Shown one piece after another: positions 10,347 to 25,775 of a stretch of 64,000 nt of DNA (position 1 is its first letter; every line of letters begins with the position of its first letter). The translations under genes were made by a program, and so were the position numbers. The stretch lies in contig CM043957.1 in NCBI GenBank assembly GCA_014529385.2, positions 86,500,881 to 86,564,880 of the forward strand, given 5' to 3'. Below the pieces are notes generated by a model that did no database searches, had not been told where the DNA came from, and saw only the letters and a list, made by a program, of their open reading frames with translations. The stretch is from Adiantum capillus-veneris. Taxonomy: Eukaryota > Streptophyta > Polypodiopsida > Polypodiales > Pteridaceae.

Positions 10347-10954
10347 TTTTGTAGACAATGTTGTTTGTGGTCAGCCCCTGAATACGCATGCTTTGAAAAG
10401 TTTGAGACTAAATAAATGTGTTTTGTTTGCTTGCAAATACGTGTAAAGATGGGTTTTTGCTTGTTGACATAGAACAGATCATGTACACAATGAAAGGGGT
10501 GTACAAACTTGTCTAACTTTTGTTTCTTGGGTACCTGATGCTAATTTTGGTTGTTTTGTGAGCATAATTAATCACTATGATTGTCCTAAGTAGGTGCTAC
10601 ATAGAGCAAAGAGAGAGATTTTTTGTCTTTTTGTCTCAACACACTAAAACGTTTTGTAGACAATGTTGTTGTGGGGTCAACCATTGTATACGCATGCTTT
10701 GAAAAGTCTGAGAATAAATAAATGTGTTTTATTTGCTCGCAAATACTTGTAAAGATGGCGTTTGCTTGTTGTCGTAGAACAGGTCATGTACAGTGAAAGA
10801 GGGTGTACAAACTTGTCTATTTTTTGTTTCTTGGGTACCTGATGCTAAGTTTGACTGTTTTGTGAGCATAATTAATCACTATGGTTGTCCTAAGTAGGTG
10901 CTACGTAGAGTAGAGAGAGAGCTTTTTTGTCTTTTTGCCTCAACACACTGAAAC
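10347..10954. repeat. Tandem duplication, two copies of about 305 bp
   Basis: Copy 1 (10347-10650) and copy 2 (10652-10954) both begin TTTTGTAGACAATGTTG and end in CAACACACTAAAAC or CAACACACTGAAAC. They share most positions, including ACGCATGCTTTGAAAAGT and GGGTACCTGATGCTAA, with scattered substitutions and small indels. Neither copy has a long open frame. Confidence 0.9.
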
Positions 10955-11342
10955 AAGCATAGAGAAAGCTTTTTCATAAAAATAATCATTTGTTGAATTT
11001 TTTTATAAAAGCTTCCTCAAAAGATCCCTCATAAAGCTTCCTCCAATCCCCTACTCCCATGTCCCGTGCTTGGTAGAGGTGGAAGACAAAGAGGGAGTAG
11101 TAAAGGTGGGATAAACCAATACGGAACGGAGCACATACGATGGGTTTGGAGCATTCAAAATTGAATTGATCAGTCCCTCAAACAACATAAATAGATTTCG
11201 CCTACATCATAGGCATTCACCACTTTTGGGGGCATCTTAAATGTAACAATGGCAATGGTTAAAGGGGTGACATTAAGGCAGCACCAAGTGGCAACACACA
11301 AAGAACACTCAAGAGAGCGATAGCGGTAGCACACAAGGCTAG
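10955..11342. other. Non-coding, nothing recognised
   Basis: This is AT-rich sequence after the tandem duplication. I see no gene, RNA or element boundary in it. Confidence 0.3.
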
Positions 11343-11343
11343 A

Positions 11344-11440
<97 letters not shown>
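11343..11440. repeat. Microsatellite (GT)n then (GA)n
   Basis: A GT run at about 11344-11367 is continuous with a GA run to 11440. Unlike the GA tracts near 34 and 60 kb, no LINE 3' end adjoins it. Confidence 0.95.
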
Positions 11441-16526
<5,086 letters not shown>

Positions 16527-16531
16527 AACCA

Positions 16532-16723
16532 TGAAGGAGTACGAACGGAAGTGAGATGCGAGAGAGAGTGCGAGAAGAAGAGCACGATGATATGGTGAAC
16601 TCGCTCTACTATAATGTGTAGAGCATAGTGAGTTCTTATTAGGTTTTTACAAAAGAATATGTGTACATACCTGGCGGCACGCCCACTTACCTGGGCGACC
16701 ACATTGGGCTTTATACCCCAACA
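16532..16723 (-). repeat. Copia 3' LTR (192 bp)
   Basis: Nearly identical to 21890-22081 with a handful of substitutions (for example ACGAACGG against ACGAGCGG). On the minus strand it starts TGTTGGGGTATAAAG and ends CTCCTTCA. It is the 3' LTR because the purine tract adjoins it. Confidence 0.97.
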
Positions 16724-16740
16724 ACCTCCCACTTAAAGTC
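16724..16740 (-). other. Copia polypurine tract
   Basis: On the minus strand GACTTTAAGTGGGAGGT runs directly into the TG of the 3' LTR. This is the expected plus-strand primer. Confidence 0.75.
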
Positions 16741-16812
16741 CAATGTGGTACTTTAAGTGTGAGAGAAGCTACTATACAAGCTAATATACAAGAGATGTAG
16801 AGAAGTGATGTA

Positions 16813-19221
16813 CTACCCTACACCTAACTGCTTGCGAAAATGCGCAAAGCTCTCTGAGGGAAGTCCTTTTGTAAGTAGATCAGCAGGATTTTCTGTGGTG
16901 TGAACTTTGACAAGCTGAAGTTGCTTATCCTCGAGCATTTCCCTGATGAAATGATACTTCACATCCACATGCTTTGTCTTTGAGTGATAAACTGGATTGC
17001 GAGACAATTGTATAGCACTTTGACTATCACAATATAACACAGACATCTCTTCTTTGATTCCCAAATCTGTTACTAGTCGATTAAGCCAAATTGATTCTTT
17101 GCATGCCTCTGATGCTGCAACATATTCAGCCTCTATAGTAGACTGAGTAACACAATCTTGTAATCTAGAACGCCACGATACTGCTCCACTAGCCAATGTA
17201 AAGACATACCCTGACGTAGACCTTCGGTTGTCTAAGTCACCTGCATAATCTGAGTCTGTAAAACCCTTTACACTTAGCTCCTGACTCCCATAGCATATAC
17301 GCATACTCTTTGTAGCTTTCAGGTATCTCAATATTCCTTTCACTGCCTCCCAATGTTTCTTGCCTGGGTTTAACATGTATCGACTTACTACTCCCACTGC
17401 AAATGCAATGTCTGGGCGAGTAGCAATCATTGCATACATCAAACTACCCACTGCAGATGCATATGGAATCTTATCCATTTCAGCCTTTTCTTCCTCAGAC
17501 ACAGGACAATCTTGTTTGCTAAGTTTCACATATGGTGGCAATGGAACACTCAATGCCTTTCCCTTCTCCATATTGAAACGTTGCAAAACCTTGTCAATAT
17601 ACTCTGTTTGAGATAACCAAATCAACTTCTTTGATCTGTCTCTCTCAATGCGCATACCAAGTATATGAATTGCCTCACCCATGTCTTTCATGTCAAACGA
17701 TTTTGCCATCTTTGACTTCAAAGCTGAAATTTCTTCCAAGTGCTTGCCAGCAATCAACATGTCATCCACATACAAAATAAGGATCAGCCAACTGCCATCC
17801 TTAGCCTTCTTTGTATATAGACAGTGATCGAATTCACTACCTTTGTAGCCTTGAGAAAGCATAAACTTGTGGAATTTATGGTACCATGCCCTCGGTGATT
17901 GTTTTAAGCCATAAAGACTCTTTAACAACTGGCATACCCAATCTTCCTTGCCTTTCTCAACAAACCCTTCTGGCTGCTGCATGTAATTTTCCACATCTAA
18001 ATCACCATGCAAGAATGCTGTCTTGACATCCATTTGGTGCAACACCAAATCTAATATGGCAACCAATGCAAGAAAGCATCTCAATGTAGTAATCTTGACC
18101 ACCGGAGAGAAGACTTCATCAAAGTCAATGCCTTGTTCTTGCTTAAAGCCCTTGGCAACAAGCCTTGCTTTGTACTTTGGCTGACTATCATGAGTGGTGA
18201 TCTTATACCTGTAAACCCATTTACAAGGTAGAGCCTTTTTGCCCCGTGGTAATTTAACTAGCTTCCATGTCTGGTTTTTATGCAGAGCTGTCATCTCTGA
18301 CTGCATGGCCAATTGCCAATTCGCGGAGTCCTTCATTTGCACTGCTTCCTTGTAACATGAAGGCTCATTGCAATCAGTCAACATGACATAGTTCATAGAT
18401 GGAACAAACCTATCAAGAGGTCGCGTGACACGTCCAGATCTACACACAATAGGTGGCTCAGGCTCAGCCACAACCTGTGGTTCCACTCTATCCTGTCCTT
18501 GCTCCTCTTGAGCCCTGACATTTTGTCTTGCACGTGTAGGTCCATCTTCTTGGAAGACAACTCTTCTAATCTCCTCAACCCTCTCTAGTTTAGAATGATA
18601 TTTGGATTCATTAAAGTGAACATCATTGCTGTGGACAACCTTTCTAGATTGGGGATCCCAAAGTTTGTACCCCATCTCACCAGAATTACCATAGCCTAGA
18701 AAGATGCACTTTCTACTCTTTGGCTCAAGTTTGTTCCTAAATTCCTTTGGAACGTGAGTATATGCCTCATAGCCAAAGACTCTGAGATGCTTGTATGAGG
18801 GCATTTTGCCCGACCATACCATCTCTGGCACTGAATCCTTCTGCAAAACCTTGCTAGGAGATCTATTTACAAGATGAACAACTGTTGATACAGCTTCAGC
18901 CCAAAACCCATTTGGCAGTTGTGCATTAGACAACATACTTCTGACCTTCTCTTGTATGGTCCTATTCATCCTCTCAGCAACACCATTTTGAGGAGGATTG
19001 TAAGGAGAAGTAAGTTCACGTTTTATACCTTTTGACTCACAAAAGTCCTGAAAGGCCTTTGAAACATACTCTCCACCATTGTCACTGCGTAAGCATTTAA
19101 GCTTCTTGCCACTCTGATTCTCCACAAGTGTCACAAACGTTTTGAAAACACTAAACACTTCATCCTTGTGCTTGAGAAAGTAAACCCATACTTTCCTCGA
19201 GTAATCATCTATAAATGTCAT
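16813..19221 (-). pseudogene. Copia pol: integrase, reverse transcriptase, RNase H
   Basis: The 802-codon frame begins inside the integrase core with FIDDYSRKVWVYFL; the second catalytic Asp is in RSDNGGEY and the Glu in NGVAERMNRTI. The RT (RVT_2 type) spans roughly residues 310-560: WVYRYKIT, ARLVAKGFKQ, DVKTAFLHGDL, SLYGLKQSPRAW and the catalytic YVDD in LILYVDDMLIAG near 17750-17785. The RNase H holds GFTDSDYAGDLD, STIEAEYVA and ADLLTKGLP. The frame is intact from 19221 to its stop at 16813. It is disconnected from the gag-protease frame by a one-base loss near 19220. It would need that upstream frame for translation, so it is not expressed as a proper polyprotein. Confidence 0.95.
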
Positions 19222-19325
19222 AAGTAAGAAGCTCCCCCTAGAGATAGGTTAGGCATAGGTCCACACAAATCACTATGAACAAGTGCCAACTGTGTATCTC
19301 TTCTACTACTTCTATGCTTATGTGG

Positions 19326-20792
19326 CTACTGTGTTTGCTTACCATACAGACAATGTTCACAGAATTCAAAATCATTAAATGAAAAGCCAGGCAAATATCC
19401 AGAACGAGACAAGATTTCCATTCCCTTCTTGGACATATGTCCTAACCGGCTATGCCACAAAGAAACGTTCGGCTGCTCGGTTACATTGATTACATTTATC
19501 GAGACATTTGATATATAAATCATGTAAAGTCCTCCGGACTTTACTCCATGTGCTACTGTCAAAGAAACCTTGGATATCTTCCACATGTTCTGTCCAAAAG
19601 TGGTGACGTAGCCAGCATCATCAAGTAAACCTGTGCTGATCAAGCTCTTTGTAATTGCGGGAACATGTCTCACATTCTTCAGCGTGAAAGAAGAGTCATT
19701 CTGAAACTTCAATTGAACATCTCCAACACCTAAGATCTCACATGTCTGTCCATTGCCTAGCCGAACATGATTTTTAGTGGTCACATAAGAGGTAAACCAC
19801 TCCTTGTTTGGAGACACATGAAGTGATGCCCCTGAGTCTATAATCCAGTCACTCAGTGCATTTCCATCAGATGCTGTAAGAAGAGCTGAGTCCATTGTAT
19901 TCTTCAAGAAGTAGATGTCTCCTGACACTAGATTGTCATCCTTTGCAACAATGTTTGTCACATTTATTTCTTGAATCTTCACTGAGGACTTGTTCTTCTC
20001 ACCATGGTCTTCAGCTTTCTCTTTGCCTTTTTCTGCTTTCCATTCTCTGCAGTCTCTTTTCATGTGACCCTTCTTGCCACAATGGTAGCATTCTATGTCA
20101 CTCTTGCCTTTAGCACTGCGGGACTTGCTACGAGACTGATTCCTCTTTCCACCTTTGTACTTTTCTTTGGTCCTTCCCCTGACAACTAAGGCTGTTCCTT
20201 TGCCTTTGTCCATTGTCTTTCTATTGGTTTCTTCAGTAAGCAGACTTCCTTCTACACTTGCTATGTTCAAACCATCTGGAGGTGCAGAATTACTCAAAGC
20301 TGTGCGAAAAGTGTCCCAACTTTCCGACAATGTGATCAACAGGAACATAGCTCTAACAGGTTCATCAAACTTGACACCTTGAGTTGACAACTGACTATAG
20401 ATTGTGTTGAATTCATTCAGATGATTGGACATAGGTGTCCCTTCTTTCATCTTCAAGTCAACAAGCTTCTTTAGCCAGTATACCTGTGAAGCTGCACTCT
20501 GCTTCTCATAAAGATCACTCAGCTTTAACCATGCTTGATAAGCCAACATCTCGTCTACTACAATGAAGTAAACACTTTCTGCCAAAGTCAGCATAATGGT
20601 GGAAAGTGCCAATTCATCCATTTCGCTCCATTCATCTTTGTCCATATCTTCTGGTTTTATCCCCTTGAGCTTTATAGGTTTTATCTGCTTCTTTTGTACC
20701 AACACGTGCCAAATCTGCTTCTTCCACAATAGGAAATTGGTTCCATCCAGCTTCTTGATATTGTAAAGAGCAGTGTCCTGTGATCCAGCCAT
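19326..20792 (-). pseudogene. Copia gag, protease and integrase N-terminus
   Basis: The start ATG at 20792 gives MAGSQDTALYNIKKLDG, the usual opening of Copia gag (UBN2-type). The nucleocapsid zinc knuckle CYHCGKKGHMKRDC (CX2CX4HX4C) is near residue 235, the protease active site is WIIDSGASLHVS near residue 315, and the integrase zinc region (LWHSRLGHM, CEHCLYGKQ) is near the end. The frame closes at TAG 19326-19328 directly after KQTQ. The next 100 bp continue in frame with integrase-like sequence (LVHSDLCGPMPNLS) until the frameshift near 19220. One nonsense and one frameshift therefore separate two otherwise complete halves. Confidence 0.95.
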
Positions 20793-21875
20793 AGCTACGC
20801 TTCACAGTAGTTTACTTTCTTGGGAAAAATTCGGCAGAGTTTCCCCTGTAAACTAACCTCTGAACCAATATCAACCTGTCAAATGAACCAAGAAAGCTTC
20901 ACATTCTGCATAAATTTCGGCAGAGTCTCCTTTGTAAAATGGCTCTGGTGTACTCAAAAACAAACCAAAAACAGCTCAAAAAACCATTGTCTCTCTAACA
21001 CTGTAAGCTGTGGGTAAACTTGTCCTGCACCTGTCCTGTCTCTGACTGTCCTGTCACTGTCCTATAAGCATAGCTGCGACAATGCCTCAACGGCAATAAA
21101 GCAAAGATACAATCCCAACTGTCTAACTCACAGTCAATACATCCTAGTTGCCTATCTAAGGGTGCTCGAGGGATCGCTCCAAGACCTGTATCACCGAAAG
21201 GATCTCAACATTCAAGAATCCCCCAGCTCAATAAAACCTCACTCGACCCTCAACAAAGGCTGCAGTAAATCTGACAGTACATAGACTTCCCACAAAGTCA
21301 TACATCCACAAATTTCCCACTGTATGCTGTAACCGCTGCGGCGGTTGTTTGCTGCGTGACTCACAGCCAGCAAACCCTCAACAGACATACATCATCTCTG
21401 ACAATACATCCCATGTGGAAGTACTTGCAATGTCAGGATGAAATCTGGAATATCAAGCAGCAAACACAAGCTACCTGATGAACTAGTGGATGTCGCCTAC
21501 AGTCTGTGTGTAGATGCATCCGTGTCGTATGTGACACGCCTCCAAGAACTGTGAGCCGTCCTTCGATGTGTAGACAACCACAAATCAACACTCTGGGAGT
21601 GTCGATATCCTCAGCACCTGCAGTCGTAGGCCGAAAACCCCAAATTTGCAGAGTCGGATCTGCACCCGCTGAGACCACGTAGTCGAAAATGGCCTGCGTA
21701 GACCTTTGTCGAAGCCGAACGGTGGCCGAGATGACCTCAGAATGAATTTCTGACAACACCAAGCCCTTCGAGCTTTCCCACGAGATTTGGGGCCGTGTCT
21801 TTGCCTGTCGAATTTCACTCCAATCTGAGCTGGTGACTCTAGCCTCCTGCAGTGCTGCCCCGAGCCTCGATCTGA
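20793..21875 (-). other. Copia 5' untranslated leader
   Basis: About 1.1 kb between the primer binding site and the gag ATG, with no coding frame on the element strand. It is the expected place for packaging and dimerisation signals, but I can point to no specific motif. Confidence 0.6.
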
Positions 21876-21887
21876 GCTCTGATACCA
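21876..21887 (-). other. Primer binding site for initiator tRNA-Met
   Basis: TGGTATCAGAGC on the minus strand lies two bases inside the 5' LTR. It is complementary to the 3' end of plant initiator tRNA-Met. Confidence 0.93.
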
Positions 21888-21889
21888 GT

Positions 21890-22081
21890 TGAAGGAGTAC
21901 GAGCGGAAGTGCGACGCGAGAGAGAGTGCGAGAAGAAGAGCAGGACGATATGGTGAACTCGCTCTACTGTAATGTGTAGAGCATAGTGAGTTCTTATTAG
22001 GTTTTTACAAAAGAATATGTGTACATACCTGGCGGCCCGCCCACTTACCTGGGCGACCACATTGGGCTTTATACCCCAACA
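21890..22081 (-). repeat. Copia 5' LTR (192 bp)
   Basis: Partner of 16532-16723. It is adjacent to the primer binding site, so it is the 5' LTR of the minus-strand element. The outer flank AACCA at 22082-22086 matches 16527-16531. Confidence 0.97.
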
Positions 22082-22086
22082 AACCA

Positions 22087-23228
22087 CTTTTTGAAGTAAT
22101 AGAAACCTTCATTAGGGAAATATTTAAAATTCACCATGCATTGCTGCAATCTCTTTAAATCCACAAAAATTCTATTAAATTTTGTGTATGACAACACAGA
22201 GGTATGGGATTAACCACTCCTCTTTGACAATGTGGTGGTCTCTTAGCTACAGAGCACATTGACATTGAGTCCTCAATGTGTGAATACCCACCAATACCCA
22301 ACATAACATCTTCATTGGAGACCGTTTTGATGAGCACAAATTTACACGGACTAGAAATAGATTCTTCGTAAAGCCATCCTTTAACAACATATGTATTTTT
22401 TGGTATCCTTTAGTGCTGATGCAAACTTCATCACAAGCATTTTGAACATCACACGGAGTTATCATATCGAAAAACTTTTATAATACCTTTATGTATCGCC
22501 TCCGTCAAGGCATTAACATCCAGTGCATAAAGAATAGTCAAGGTGTCTTCCTTGGTCAATAAATTACTCAATAATTCACTCGATCACCACTAATTTCACT
22601 TCCACATGTCTCTTGAATAAAGTTCATAAAGCAATATAGAAAAACCTTACAAGGCTCATGCAAGATTCATATATTTCGTAATGAGTTCGACATTGATCTG
22701 AGTATCATAACCTTTTCGTAAACATGGAATTGAGTGTGACATATCAGAACCTTTTTGTAAACATGGAGTTGAGTTCAACATAAAGTCTTCCAAGATGAAG
22801 AATAATTTGTAAACATGGAATTGAGTGTGACATATCAGAACCTTTTTGTAAACATGGAGTTGAGTGCAACATAAAGTTTTTCAAGATGAAGAATAATTCC
22901 ACCACTTGGTAGCACACACTTGTGTGCTCTATGATAATTGCATGCAACTATGTAACACCAATTTTCTCTGTCAAAATTGAGAAAGGCCAAAACTGCGTTT
23001 TTTACCACTTGTCAGTCTGCCCAAAATAACTCAAAATCAGTGTGAAATCTGAGAAAAAATTGTTCTAAAATGTTGGAAATCATGATGATTCTCAGTACAG
23101 TGGGAAAAAAATGTTGAAACGCGACTTCTAGACATAGCTAGTTCACAAAATACAAAAAAGTGAAATTTAGCATCCTAAGAGCATCTACAGAGTGCAGAGA
23201 GAGACCTTCTCTTCCTTCCTTTGTCATA
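22087..23228. other. Non-coding with a 91-bp tandem duplication
   Basis: No gene is visible. A 91-bp unit is duplicated in tandem (22718-22808 and 22809-22899), and each unit itself contains two GTAAACATGGA copies. Confidence 0.5.
22718..22899. repeat. Tandem duplication, 91-bp unit
   Basis: Both units begin GTAAACATGGAATTGAGTG and run through TATCAGAACC and AAGATGAAGAATAAT. They differ at only a few positions. Confidence 0.9.
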
Positions 23229-23241
23229 GCTCTGATACCAA
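23229..23241 (-). other. Second minus-strand initiator tRNA-Met priming site, orphan
   Basis: GCTCTGATACCA on + (TGGTATCAGAGC on -) is followed by TGTGAGACC at 23242. That is the arrangement of a primer binding site beside an LTR end. I could not find a second LTR copy, so it probably marks a relic LTR element extending right from 23242. Confidence 0.5.
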
Positions 23242-23689
23242 TGTGAGACCAAGGGGAGATTGACATGCCTTTAACCTCCCAACCATGCACCTTTATAGAG
23301 TGACCCCTAGCATGGATGCTATCCCTAGGGCCTCTACCACATGGCCATACTTACGGGTTTCCCTTGTCTTATTACCCTTGTTTAGACAGCTATGCTATTG
23401 GTGTGGGTGCAAATGTAAGTGGAGAAGAACATTTTTTAAAAAAAGATAGGCAATCCATAGCAAATGGGAAGGAAAGCCAAATAAAGGAGCTAAACCAAAA
23501 ATCATTTTGCACATTGAGCGTCATTCGTTAGAGGATGTCGTCCTTAGAAATGCTCTAATTAAACAAAAAGTGTTTGTGATTGTCTTAGATTTCTCCATTC
23601 AGCTATTTCCTCAAATTCCTGAGAGCACTCTCAAACCTACCAATTTTAAAGAAGTCAAGATTCAATAGTATCCTAGAAGTTTATGTTAC

Positions 23690-24485
23690 AAGAATAGTGA
23701 AGCAGCTACTTGAGAAACACACCTACTAAAATTCTAGATCCAATTTTTTCGAGTCTTATATCTTTGAAAGCAGGTGGAAAAAACATTATCCTTCAAAGGA
23801 AGAGTAGGCTTTTAAAAATCTCCAAATAACCCCTTAAATTATTTCTTGAAAATAGATTTAAATTTACCCTTCATTTAGCCTTGCTAATGGAGAGATGAAT
23901 TACGGAGTATTATGTTGTACCAAGTAGGGTTGATTTTTGAAGAGCACCCTTGTCCTTCAAATTTGAAAGATTTCTTGTGTTATTGGAGAATTTAGTGTAT
24001 TTTTCAAAGGGCATGTCGCATGTTTGCTTTTAAAAATGGGCAAATATCCAAAATTTGGTAAAACATCAAATTACTGGTAAGTGCTTGACATAGGGAGCAA
24101 TAGAGTCTATGAAGCCACCAAGGGCATGTACATCAAGGTGGTATGTGATAAGAGGGCAAGACGAACCACTCGGGGCATGGTGTCAAGCACGGCTTGCCAA
24201 AAACACTCTCTAATTAAAGAGAAAAAAAGACACTTAAAGCACTCTTGGTTCACATCAAAAGTGGAAGAATATGCCGGTGTACACACTAAAATTTGTAATG
24301 TTTTCTTCAAGGCAAGAGGAGTGGGAAATGGTTAGGATTTTGCAATTTTTTGTGATTAAACATACATTTCACCTTTGATTTTTGTGAGCATTAGAAAAAG
24401 TTTTTCCCTTTGTGAGGAGCAATAATGATGAGAGACCCATGCCTTAAAATGAACATGGCTGCTTTGATGCGGTGAAGGAAGAGCT
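23690..24485. repeat. Left arm of a long inverted repeat
   Basis: The reverse complement of this arm reappears at about 31455-32258. Matching landmarks include GCATGTCGCATG, GGCAAGCCGTGCTTGACA and ATATGCCGGTGTACACA. The arms are clearly similar but have many substitutions and small indels. The 84-codon open frame at 24081-24335 lies in this arm but has no recognisable motif. Confidence 0.85.
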
Positions 24486-24646
24486 AACTAAGGATTCCAT
24501 TAAGTTTGTAGTAAATTAATGATTGGGGATGTGCCATCTATATAGCATTATGTACACAAATGAGGAGGTGCTTAACCCAAATCTCAATGTTTTAATTCGT
24601 GGTTAGTGGCTCACGCTTGTCGTGGCGAGTCCCCTTCCTTACATGG

Positions 24647-25069
24647 TGTAAGGTTTGATTAAGGCGGAAAAAGATTAGTAGAATTCATGGTAGTGAGAGT
24701 TTCATGATAAGCAAACAAATTAGAGAGAGAGCACTCAATGAAAATAGATTCACTTGATTGATTATGATGAAAAGATCCCAATACCAGCTAAGCAATATGG
24801 CTTTATATAGGCTCAGAGTGGAAAGGTGGCATTTAATGCTAGAAAGTGATTTCCATCACATGTGAGAAAAGGGTCAAATATAATGTAGATATAGTGAATA
24901 GCATGTGAATATAAGAAGCATATAGTGAGTAGCATGTGACAATAAGAAGCATATAATTAGGAAATTATATGTAGTGGGATGCATACATGCACATAATGAT
25001 GCATGGTTGATATGCTTGGATCTAGGGATTGGTTACACATCGAGTGTAAGCTAACGGCTTACTCCAACA
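24647..25069 (-). repeat. 3' LTR of the LARD-like element
   Basis: Begins TGTAAGGTTTGATTA and ends ACTCCAACA on +. It contains an extra tandem copy of a unit of about 34 bp (TAGTGAATAGCATGTG with AATATAAGAAGCATA, then TAGTGAGTAGCATGTG with ACAATAAGAAGCATA) that occurs once in the other LTR. A TATA box, TATATAAAG on -, is at 24801-24809. Confidence 0.9.
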
Positions 25070-25085
25070 TACACCCCCGTAAGCT
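25070..25085 (-). other. Polypurine tract of the LARD-like element
   Basis: On the minus strand AGCTTACGGGGGTGTA leads straight into TGTTGGAGTAAG, the start of the 3' LTR. Confidence 0.55.
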
Positions 25086-25709
25086 GAAGCTCACACGAGG
25101 TGCATGGATTCTAACCAAGGCTAATATGGGTTACTTAAGGTAACTGCATATGGCTCATACGGTGGAATATAATGCAAGAGAGGATCGGTCTTACCTCCAA
25201 ACTTTGGGTTTGGGACAGTGTCTACAACCCATTACAATACATCCTCATAATAGACAGTTTTGGCTTTCCCTTTTTCTTCTTCTTCTTCTTCCACAATGTG
25301 TACTTTACGTTTGGAATCTCTATCCCCTTTAAGCCTTTAATGTGGTTGAGATAGTAAAGTGTCTATGATACATCATGTGGCTCGCATGACTCAAGGGAGT
25401 TCCTTTGGATACATCGTCAAGGCTCATTTGGATACAACTAGCTTTGCTAGTGAGGTGGTCTGGGGCGGGCAACAAGAAGAGCAACCTCTAGACACCCTTC
25501 AAGGCTCCCGTGCTGCTCAATGGGGCTAGGGCACAACACAACACAAACCAAAACAACAAACCCACAACCAAATCCCAACTACACAAGGGGCACCACCTAG
25601 TTTAAGAGCGAACTAGGACGCAAAAGAGGAGAATCGTTAGAGCAACCCACAAACAAGCAATGAATTTACACTAACCCTAACACCAATGGAACACTCTCAC
25701 ACACTAAAA

Positions 25710-25712
<3 letters not shown>

Positions 25713-25772
<60 letters not shown>
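25713..25772. repeat. Microsatellite (GA)30
   Basis: Uninterrupted GA dinucleotides within the interior of the LARD-like element. No LINE end adjoins it. Confidence 0.95.

Positions 25773-25775
<3 letters not shown>

Larger units (their letters stand above)
16527..22086 (-). mobile_element. Ty1/Copia retrotransposon with LTRs and target-site duplication
   Basis: The element spans 16532-22081 and is read on the minus strand. Its two 192-bp LTRs are at 16532-16723 and 21890-22081. It is flanked by the perfect 5-bp target duplication AACCA (16527-16531 and 22082-22086). The LTRs start and end TG/CA, a primer binding site for initiator tRNA-Met follows the 5' LTR, and a purine tract precedes the 3' LTR. 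The gene order gag, protease, integrase, RT, RNase H is that of Copia. The gag and pol wording resembles the Tnt1/Tork group by memory. Coding is broken by one stop and one frameshift, so this copy is non-autonomous now although all cis-acting parts are present. Confidence 0.97.
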
